NCBI GenBank assembly: GCA_016930295.1
Contig: JAFGHE010000106.1
Coordinates: forward strand, 1-32,017
Reading direction: 5' to 3'
Source: Sedimentisphaerales bacterium
Lineage (GTDB): Bacteria; Planctomycetota; Phycisphaerae; Sedimentisphaerales; SM23-30
DNA: 32,017 bases
In this document: positions 27,230 to 32,017 of the stretch, in pieces
How positions within the stretch are numbered: the first letter of the stretch is position 1
Layout of the letters: each line of letters starts with the position of its first letter
The notes under the pieces: model-generated
What the model saw: the letters and a program-made list of their open reading frames with translations, nothing else
Told to the model about the DNA's origin: nothing
The model's database searches: none
Made by a program: the position numbers and the translations under genes

Positions 27230-27372
27230 GGCTCCTTCTTACATTTGCCATCGATCTCGGGTTGCCACGCCTTTAAAGGCCGTTCACACAACGACAAAAG
27301 CCACTGAATACAGGTCCTGAACCAGCCAACATCCGGGCCGGTACCGAGCCTGAATCAGCTTAATGCTCAGGC
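27230..27372 (-). promoter_or_regulatory. Possible attenuator/translation-control leader of ilvB
   Basis: Downstream of the leader peptide the mRNA can form GCCTGA/TCAGGC (27348-27372, 13-nt loop). The CCTGA arm can instead pair with a second TCAGG (27316-27320). The GGCTC next to the first TCAGG (27346-27350) can pair with GAGCC in the ilvB ribosome-binding region (27230-27234). The pairings are mutually exclusive, as expected of a switch. No terminator with a U tract is visible, so control may act on translation. This is inference from short (5-6 bp) pairings; no T-box consensus was found. Confidence 0.35.
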
Positions 27373-27382
27373 CGTGGTCCCT

Positions 27383-27430
27383 TCATTTAAACCACAGTAA
27401 AACTAATACTAACACCCTATCGACTCTCAC
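27383..27430 (-). CDS. Branched-chain amino-acid leader peptide of the ilv operon
   Basis: A 15-codon minus-strand frame starts with GTG at 27430, or GTG at 27415 for a 10-residue form, and ends in TGA (27383-27385). It encodes (M)RVDRVLVLVLLWFK. Six consecutive codons, TTA GTA TTA GTT TTA CTG, are all Leu or Val. This is the design of ilv leader peptides, in which ribosome stalling on scarce Leu- or Val-tRNA alters the fold of the mRNA downstream. It lies 159 nt before the ilvB start on the same strand. The SD is poor (a GAGAG..AGG region before the second GTG), which is the main doubt. Confidence 0.6.
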   Translation of the reverse strand: MRVDRVLVLVLLWFK

Positions 27431-27842
27431 GCAAGTTTTTTTCTACTTTTTTTGTCCATCACACATAAAGTCGGGTTTTTCCAGGATACCGGTTATCGCA
27501 ACCTTAAATAGCGAATCTCTGGACTGAACTCGTTTTGACCCTACATCATCAAAATCTCTATAACCTTCTATTTAAAAAGGTTTTAAATAAACAATCCCGG
27601 ACTGGCCGGACTCAAAGAAAATACTTGCGTTTCCCGTAAAATCTGTTAAAATAATGAAAAGTATATATGCCAACTGGCTGGATTGGCCTATTCTATCCCT
27701 AATTGAGTTATCCGGACGACACAATCAAACATGTGTTATCCTTTTTTAAAAATCTGTAGCAGTCATTTTTATCTGACTCAATCTTATCGAAACAGTTGAA
27801 GTCGTAATCAACTAACTACGATAAAATAGTAAGAGAGGAGAC
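27431..27842. other. 412-bp intergenic region between ilv leader and GH44 gene
   Basis: This AT-rich divergent region should hold the promoters of both the ilv operon and the GH44 gene. I see no convincing -35/-10 pair for either. One small inverted repeat, AACCTT...AAGGTT (27562-27582), is present. Nothing coding is supported. Confidence 0.5.
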
Positions 27843-27848
27843 TTGAGA

Positions 27849-29672
27849 ATGAGAAATCTATACCTGATCCCTGTCGTTCTGGCGTGTGCCTGCCTGCTTC
27901 CCACCATCACCTTCGGCGTCGTAAACGTCACCTATACCATCAACACCGAAACCGGTCAGGCGCCGATCAGTCCGTATATCTACGGCACAAACTGGGGCTC
28001 GATTGACGACGCTACTATAAAAAGAAGCGGCGGGAACCGTCTTACCGGCTATAACTGGGAAAATAACTTCTCCAACGCCGGCGCTGACTGGTATCACCAC
28101 AGCGACCGCTATCTCGTGCAGAATCTACCCTATGCCCAGCAAACCATACCGGGCATAATGCTGAATTCGTTCCACGATGCAGCTCTTTTGCTAGGCCAGG
28201 CATCCATCGTAACACTTCAAATGGCCGGCTATGTCTCCGCAGACGATTATGGCACAGTCGATTATGCAGAAAGAGCGCCATCGGCAAGATGGAAAGAAGT
28301 TGTCTATGCAAAAGGGGCACCATTCTGCAGTCCGTATGATAATCCCGACACCAGCGATAACTATGTATATATGGATGAATGCGTCAATTTCCTGGTTAAT
28401 GAATATGGCTACGCCAATGAGCCGGACGGCGTTAAGTTCTATTGTCTTGACAACGAACCAGCCCTTTGGTCCGACGGCGCCGACGGTGCGACGCACCCCC
28501 GACTGCATCCCGCTAAACCAACATGCGTTGAGCTTAGAGATAAAAGTATCGCCTTGTCCACAGCGGTTAAAGACGTTGACCCGTACGCTCAGATTCTCGG
28601 CCCCGTGCTCTACGGATTTTCAGCATACAAAAGTTTTCAGGGCGCAACGGACTGGTCAAGCGAAGGCAGTGGATATGACTGGTTCATAAGTTACTACTTA
28701 GACAAGATGGAAGCAGCATCAGTGACCGCAGGCAAAAGACTGCTGGATATTCTCGATGTTCACTGGTATCCAGAAGCGTATGATGGTCCACCCTTTACCT
28801 ATAATGAATCTACTACTACAAGGATTACAAATAGCTCTGTGCATACCAGTGCAATGTACGAAGCGCGTATGCAGGCGCCGAGAACACTATGGGATACGGA
28901 ATATGTTGGGTATAACGGTGAAAATAGCTGGGTTAATGAGTGGAATAGTAGTTATCTTCCGATTTTACCCAAGTTACAAAGTTCCATCACTACCTATTAT
29001 CCCGGCACCAAGCTTTCAATTACCGAATATGCGTATGGCGGCGAAGACCACTGGTCAGGAGGTATCGCCACGACAGATGTTCTGGGCATCTACGGCAAAT
29101 ATGGCGTGTATATAGCAACCTACTGGGGTGATGGCACTTATGTAGATGCCGCATTGAAAATATACAGAAATTACGACGGCAGCCAGTCAACCTTTGGCGA
29201 TACGAAGGTGACTGCCTCCATGAGCGACAAGGTAAACAGTTCCGTGTACGGCTCCGTAGATTCCGACCTGGATACCGAACTTCACCTCATTGTACTCAAC
29301 AAAAACTTAACCGAATCCATTAACGGCACCTTTAACGTCTCCAGCCCCCAGACCTTTACCTCCGGACGCGTCTGGGCATTTGACGACGCCAGCTATAATA
29401 TCTCGGAAATCACTCCTATTTCCACCATCACCAGCAATTCGTTTTCCTATACCATCCCGCCGCTTACCGCCTGCCATATCGTACTCGAGGCAGAATGCCC
29501 CCTCGGCGACCTCAACGATGACTGCACGGTCAATAATTCCGACCTGATTATCTTCCTTAACCAGTGGCTCGACACCGGCGGCTGCTCCGGCATCGGATGT
29601 GCCGATATCAACGATGACAACACTGTCAACCTCGAAGATTTCTTCTCAATATCCAATAACTGGTTACGTTAA
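27849..29672 (+). CDS. Secreted GH44 endoglucanase/xyloglucanase with dockerin-like tail
   Basis: This 607-residue protein has a signal peptide (1 to about 23, ending ..TITFG). The body matches glycoside hydrolase family 44: NRLTGYNWENNFSNAGADW, LDNEPALW with the likely acid/base E203, LDVHWYPE, and LSITEYAYGG with the likely nucleophile E393, followed by GGIATTDVLGIYGKYGV. Family members cleave beta-1,4-glucans and xyloglucan. After a beta-sandwich (about 480-550), residues 551-607 form two Asp/Asn-rich calcium-type loops (DLNDDCTVNNSD and DINDDNTVNLED) with paired helices, a dockerin-type-I-like module ending in NNWLR as in many Phycisphaerae exported enzymes. ATG 27849 is preferred to TTG 27843 because GAGGAG lies 8 nt upstream. 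A strong terminator follows. Confidence 0.92.
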   Translation: MRNLYLIPVVLACACLLPTITFGVVNVTYTINTETGQAPISPYIYGTNWGSIDDATIKRSGGNRLTGYNWENNFSNAGADWYHHSDRYLVQNLPYAQQTIPGIMLNSFHDAALLLGQASIVTLQMAGYVSADDYGTVDYAERAPSARWKEVVYAKGAPFCSPYDNPDTSDNYVYMDECVNFLVNEYGYANEPDGVKFYCLDNEPALWSDGADGATHPRLHPAKPTCVELRDKSIALSTAVKDVDPYAQILGPVLYGFSAYKSFQGATDWSSEGSGYDWFISYYLDKMEAASVTAGKRLLDILDVHWYPEAYDGPPFTYNESTTTRITNSSVHTSAMYEARMQAPRTLWDTEYVGYNGENSWVNEWNSSYLPILPKLQSSITTYYPGTKLSITEYAYGGEDHWSGGIATTDVLGIYGKYGVYIATYWGDGTYVDAALKIYRNYDGSQSTFGDTKVTASMSDKVNSSVYGSVDSDLDTELHLIVLNKNLTESINGTFNVSSPQTFTSGRVWAFDDASYNISEITPISTITSNSFSYTIPPLTACHIVLEAECPLGDLNDDCTVNNSDLIIFLNQWLDTGGCSGIGCADINDDNTVNLEDFFSISNNWLR

Positions 29673-29706
29673 TATACAAAACTATATCCCAAACTATATT
29701 ATATAT

Positions 29707-29745
29707 CCCATGCTCACCCCAAAAAGTGAGCATGGGATTTTCTCT
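29707..29745 (+). terminator. Rho-independent terminator after the GH44 gene
   Basis: A perfect 11-bp stem, CCCATGCTCAC (29707-29717) with GTGAGCATGGG (29726-29736), and an 8-nt loop are followed by ATTTTCTCTT. It lies 34 bp after the GH44 stop. Confidence 0.85.
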
Positions 29746-29753
29746 TATGAAGC

Positions 29754-29796
29754 GTGGCATGCTTACCCGCAGCGCAGCGAAGTTTAAGCATGCTCT
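29754..29796. repeat. GCATGCTTA palindromic element, copy 2
   Basis: GCATGCTTA (29757-29765) and TAAGCATGC (29785-29793) form the same 9-bp stem as copy 1, around a 19-nt centre that differs by a few bases. The flanking GTGG on the left is also shared. It follows directly after the GH44 terminator. Confidence 0.75.
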
Positions 29797-29846
29797 TATA
29801 CCTCACGATCATAACCATATCCCTGAAATCCAGCCAATTTTAAAAC

Positions 29847-29875
29847 TTGACAAACCAAAGACCACCCGATATCTT
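29847..29875 (+). promoter_or_regulatory. Promoter of the 29968 gene
   Basis: A perfect TTGACA (29847-29852), a 17-nt spacer and TATCTT (29870-29875; four of six matches). The predicted start is near 29882, leaving an 86-nt leader that contains a hairpin. Confidence 0.55.
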
Positions 29876-29909
29876 ATGCCCGGATGAAATCGTGTGTGAT
29901 TTTTCTTTA

Positions 29910-29932
29910 GGTATGGAGGACATACCATTTTT
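29910..29932 (+). promoter_or_regulatory. Leader hairpin with T tract and SD-like loop
   Basis: GGTATG (29910-29915), the loop GAGGA and CATACC (29921-29926) form a 6-bp hairpin followed by ATTTTT. It lies in the predicted 5' leader, 35 nt before the ATG at 29968. It could act as a weak terminator/attenuator, and it exposes an SD-like GAGGA in its loop. Confidence 0.4.
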
Positions 29933-29967
29933 CTGCTTATCACGGCTATTATTAGGAGATTTGGATC

Positions 29968-30717
29968 ATGAAAAAAGGGTGCTTTATTGTTATCGTTATC
30001 GTTGTAATCGGGAGTATCTGGGCCTTTTTTAAAATACACTCGCTCGTAAAAAAAATGGAAGCGTTTGGAAAGGAATTTGAGCAGGTAATCACTGAAATCC
30101 GGGACAATACCAAGGAACTTAACACCCAGTATCCGTTTGAACAACCGAAACTCATTTCCTTAACCGAAAATCAGATCCAGTCCTTCTTTGCTGTCCGCCG
30201 GGAACTCAATATCACTGTCAAAAATACGGAAATGGCTCAACTGATGAAAAAATTCGAACAGGCGGAAGATTCCGAAACAGAACCGGATTTCGGCGATTTT
30301 ACTGATCTATTCAAGAGTATCCTCCCCTCGGTCCGGACTATTAGTGATCAGTATTTTACCAGTCTGGACCTGCAACATCTCTCACCTGACGAATACAGCT
30401 ATATCTCCGGGGTCACTATCGGCCTGATCGCCATCGAACTGGATAAAGGCAATTTCAAAGACGTCGTATCCGAGGATTTCAGCCTGGAAATCCGCAAAAT
30501 GATGCTTAATGCCGAACAAAACCAAAAGCTATTGTTCCTCTACAAACAGAACCTGCTCGAACTGCCCGACCAGAGCTACGAGGCCGTCTATCAGGTCGTC
30601 GCACCCCACATCTCCGATTTCAACGAGATCGAAGATAGCTTCTATTTTGACATGTTTGTCACCGACTTCCTGGATATGGACGATAGCTATACAGACGATT
30701 ACGACAACGATTATTAA
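29968..30717 (+). CDS. Membrane-anchored acidic protein of unknown function
   Basis: This is a 249-residue protein of unrecognised family. One hydrophobic helix at about 5-22 (CFIVIVIVVIGSIWAFF) is followed by a short coiled-coil-like helix (25-50, Lys/Glu-rich) and a helical acidic domain of about 190 residues ending in an Asp/Tyr-rich tail (MDDSYTDDYDNDY). Cys5 after MKKG is not a lipobox. A single N-terminal anchor with an exported helical domain is the simplest reading. AGGAG lies 9 nt before the ATG. It has its own promoter and stands alone between a GH44 gene and a broken HAF gene. Confidence 0.8.
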   Translation: MKKGCFIVIVIVVIGSIWAFFKIHSLVKKMEAFGKEFEQVITEIRDNTKELNTQYPFEQPKLISLTENQIQSFFAVRRELNITVKNTEMAQLMKKFEQAEDSETEPDFGDFTDLFKSILPSVRTISDQYFTSLDLQHLSPDEYSYISGVTIGLIAIELDKGNFKDVVSEDFSLEIRKMMLNAEQNQKLLFLYKQNLLELPDQSYEAVYQVVAPHISDFNEIEDSFYFDMFVTDFLDMDDSYTDDYDNDY

Positions 30718-30855
30718 ACACTTAACACGTGGCATACCTCTGCTGACAAGCCCAGGGATACTTACCGCCACCATGAATAGACAAATGACATGGTTTTATT
30801 CCTATGAACAGATAAAACCAAACAGACTTCTCCGACATAATGCATAATTATCATC

Positions 30856-30885
30856 TTGACATTAGGGCAAACCTTATGGTAAAAT
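30856..30885 (+). promoter_or_regulatory. Promoter of the HAF-repeat gene
   Basis: A perfect TTGACA (30856-30861), an 18-nt spacer and TAAAAT (30880-30885; five of six matches). The predicted start is near 30892, about 75-83 nt before the candidate ATGs at 30966 and 30975. The promoter is intact although the gene downstream is frameshifted. Confidence 0.65.
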
Positions 30886-30965
30886 GTTACTTTGAGATTG
30901 AGGGAAATTCGCGACAAGATAGAGGTTAAGTAAATTTCAATACACAGGGATTGAATCAAAAATAC

Positions 30966-31578
30966 ATGAGGCATATGTTAAAACACAAAATTCTATTATC
31001 AGCATTCTTGTTTTGTTTTAATTTTTACTTATTCAGCATTTGCTTTAACTCCCGGCTTTCAGGGGATAGGTGATCTGCCTGGTGGCGAATTTTTCAGTGC
31101 ATGTAATGCTATTTCCGCGGATGGTTCCACAGTTGTTGGAATAAGTGATTCGGCCTTATCTGTGGAACAATATGATCATGAAGCATTTTATTGGAGTCAG
31201 GATGAGGGCATAGTGGGCTTGGGGGGGTTCCCTGGAGAAACGGGTAGTTGGGCCACAGACGTCTGTGCAGATGGTAATGTTGTTGTTGGATATGCAAGAA
31301 GTAATAAAACGTCTAGAGGTCTGGATTCTTTTATATGGACAAAAGAATTGGGAATGTGTAGCCTAAATGATATGCTGGTAAATGACTATGGTTTGGACTT
31401 GTCCGGCTGGCAACTCACACACGCAAGTGGTATTTCTGCTGACGGCAAAACCATCGTTGGTTCCGGCATAAATCCAGATGGTAATAACGAAGGTTGGATA
31501 ACTACAATCCCCGAACCATATACATTGTCTTTTCTTGCTCTGGGTGGATTTATAAAGTTCAGAACACGCAAAAGATAG
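30966..31578 (+). pseudogene. HAF-repeat PEP-CTERM protein, frameshifted in its signal peptide
   Basis: From ATG 30966 (or ATG 30975 in the same frame) a signal peptide is encoded, MLKHKILLSAFLFCF..., but that frame stops at about 31073. The following base frame, open from just after 30981, continues as SAFALTPGFQGIGDLPGGEF and runs to a TAG at 31576-31578. The mature part has HAF-type repeats (ISADGSTVVGIS.., EAFYWSQDEGIVGLGGFPG, ISADGKTIVGSG) and ends IPEPYTLSFLALGGFIKFRTRKR, a PEP-CTERM-like sorting tail (PEP, hydrophobic helix, basic end). The junction must lie near 31000-31040, in a T-rich stretch. A single-base indel, a sequencing error or slippage could explain it. Intact, it would be an exported protein of about 200 residues. 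A GTG at 31162 gives only a truncated, signal-less form. Confidence 0.65.
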
Positions 31579-31592
31579 GCAACCAACTTCCT

Positions 31593-31727
31593 ATGAGGGG
31601 AGATGATATTATACTAGCCGAAGGTGGATTCACGACCATATCTCGCGTTCCTGAACCCGGCTCTTTATTACTCGGCAGTGTTGGCATAGGCATTGTTAAT
31701 TGGCGGCGCAGACATAGAATGTATTAA
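31593..31727 (+). pseudogene. Orphan PEP-CTERM tail (gene remnant)
   Basis: A 44-codon frame from ATG 31593 ends VPEPGSLLLGSVGIGIVNWRRRHRMY. This is a textbook PEP-CTERM exosortase sorting signal: the VPEP motif, a hydrophobic helix and an Arg-rich end. It has no signal peptide and no SD, so it cannot be exported as it stands. It lies 14 bp after the HAF gene's stop in another frame and is probably the stub of a deleted or fused neighbour. Confidence 0.55.
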
Positions 31728-31754
31728 GAGAGAAAATTTGTGTGGAAAATCTTG

Positions 31755-31789
31755 AAAAGGGTTGTAGGCACAATGCTTCCAGCCCTTTT
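31755..31789. terminator. Bidirectional terminator between HAF/PEP-CTERM remnants and tRNA-Leu
   Basis: AAAAGGGTTG (31755-31764) pairs with CAGCCCTTTT (31780-31789) over 10 bp with one G-U, around a 15-nt loop. The A-rich and T-rich arms give a U tract in either direction, which suits the convergent genes on each side. Confidence 0.6.
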
Positions 31790-31813
31790 ATTATAAAACA
31801 CTAAAAAATAACC

Positions 31814-31897
31814 TGGCCGAGAAGGGACTCGAACCCTTACGCCCTTGCGGGCAGGGGATTTTAAGTCCCCAGCGTCTGCCAATTCCGCCACTCGGCC
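31814..31897 (-). tRNA. tRNA-Leu (anticodon UAA)
   Basis: This 84-nt cloverleaf reads on the minus strand. The acceptor GGCCGAG pairs perfectly with CTCGGCC; U8-G9 are in place; the anticodon stem GGGGA/TCCCC holds the loop CTTAAAA with anticodon TAA. A long variable arm (TGCCCGCAAGGGCGT) is typical of class II tRNAs, and the T arm AAGGG-TTCGAGT-CCCTT is canonical. The discriminator is A73. The 3' CCA is not encoded, so it must be added after transcription. Confidence 0.96.
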
Positions 31898-31916
31898 AAG
31901 CCTTTATTTTTTAACC

Positions 31917-31952
31917 TCTTTGTGCCTGTGTGCCTTTGCCACTCTGTGCCTT
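31917..31952. repeat. Short GTGCCTTT-type degenerate direct repeats
   Basis: Three or four imperfect units of TGTGCCTTT (TTTGTGCCTG, TGTGCCTTT, CTGTGCCTTT) lie just upstream of the tRNA gene. They are low-complexity; no function is assigned. Confidence 0.45.
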
Positions 31953-32017
31953 TCTATATTATTTCAGGCAAACGAATAGTATATCTAAAGCTGAATTTTA
32001 GTTAAGTAAAAAATTTC

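Noticed and set aside
27370-27395. T-box-like sequence GGGACCACGG in the ilvB leader
   Set aside because: It does not match the T-box consensus (AGGGTGGNACCGCG), and no Stem I specifier architecture was found.
27530-27552. Partial match CGTTTTGACCCTACATCATC to the end of the 88-bp element
   Set aside because: Only one end is similar, and no matching opposite end lies at the expected distance of about 88 bp.
31917-31952. GTGCCTTT repeats considered as a CRISPR-like or VNTR array
   Set aside because: Units are short and imperfect with no spacers; they are called only as low-complexity repeats.

Overview
The window looks like chromosomal DNA of an anaerobic planctomycete, most likely class Phycisphaerae (Sedimentisphaerales-like). 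The lineage is inferred from a giant surface protein with an N-terminal LENRLLLT (LEPRxLL-like) motif, a GH44 glycanase with a dockerin-like tail, HAF-repeat and PEP-CTERM sequences, a DUF2617-like protein and a corrinoid methyl-carrier protein. No rRNA, CRISPR array, transposase, integrase or phage gene was seen.

Layout. 1-1999 (-): 5' part of a receiver-PAS-GAF signalling protein that runs off the left edge, with a strong promoter. 2189-2914 (+): an ALG5-like family 2 glycosyltransferase. 3051-4064 (-): a two-helix membrane protein with a TPR-like tail. 4344-17297 (-): one 4317-residue protein filling 40% of the window, with propeller-like and beta-helix-like repeats and a C-terminal HExxHxxGxxH metallopeptidase site. 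17891-18520 (-): an orphan corrinoid protein. 18801-19640 (+): an inositol-monophosphatase family enzyme. 19887-20450 (+): a DUF2617-like protein. 20612-20965 (-): remnant of a glycoside hydrolase. 21047-23368 (+): rph, a lipoprotein gene and rdgB. 23439-27223 (-): ilvB-ilvN-ilvC-groES, preceded by a Leu/Val-rich leader peptide. 27849-29672 (+): secreted GH44 enzyme. 29968-30717 (+): membrane-anchored unknown. 30966-31727 (+): a frameshifted HAF-repeat gene and an orphan PEP-CTERM tail. 31814-31897 (-): tRNA-Leu(UAA).

How the parts fit. The ilv cluster covers the shared acetolactate synthase and ketol-acid reductoisomerase steps of valine, leucine and isoleucine synthesis. It appears to be controlled by its end products through the leader peptide. 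The reductoisomerase has an acidic cofactor loop that suggests NADH use. The GH44 enzyme, the hydrolase remnant, the giant protein and the PEP-CTERM proteins point to a polysaccharide-degrading, surface-protein-rich lifestyle.

Between genes there are two families of small dispersed palindromic elements. One is about 88 bp with 18-bp inverted ends (three copies); the other is a 37-bp GCATGCTTA palindrome (two copies). Several promoters are near-consensus sigma70 type. The most notable points are the giant protease-tipped surface protein, the 88-bp element family, the ilv leader peptide and the predicted NADH-type IlvC.
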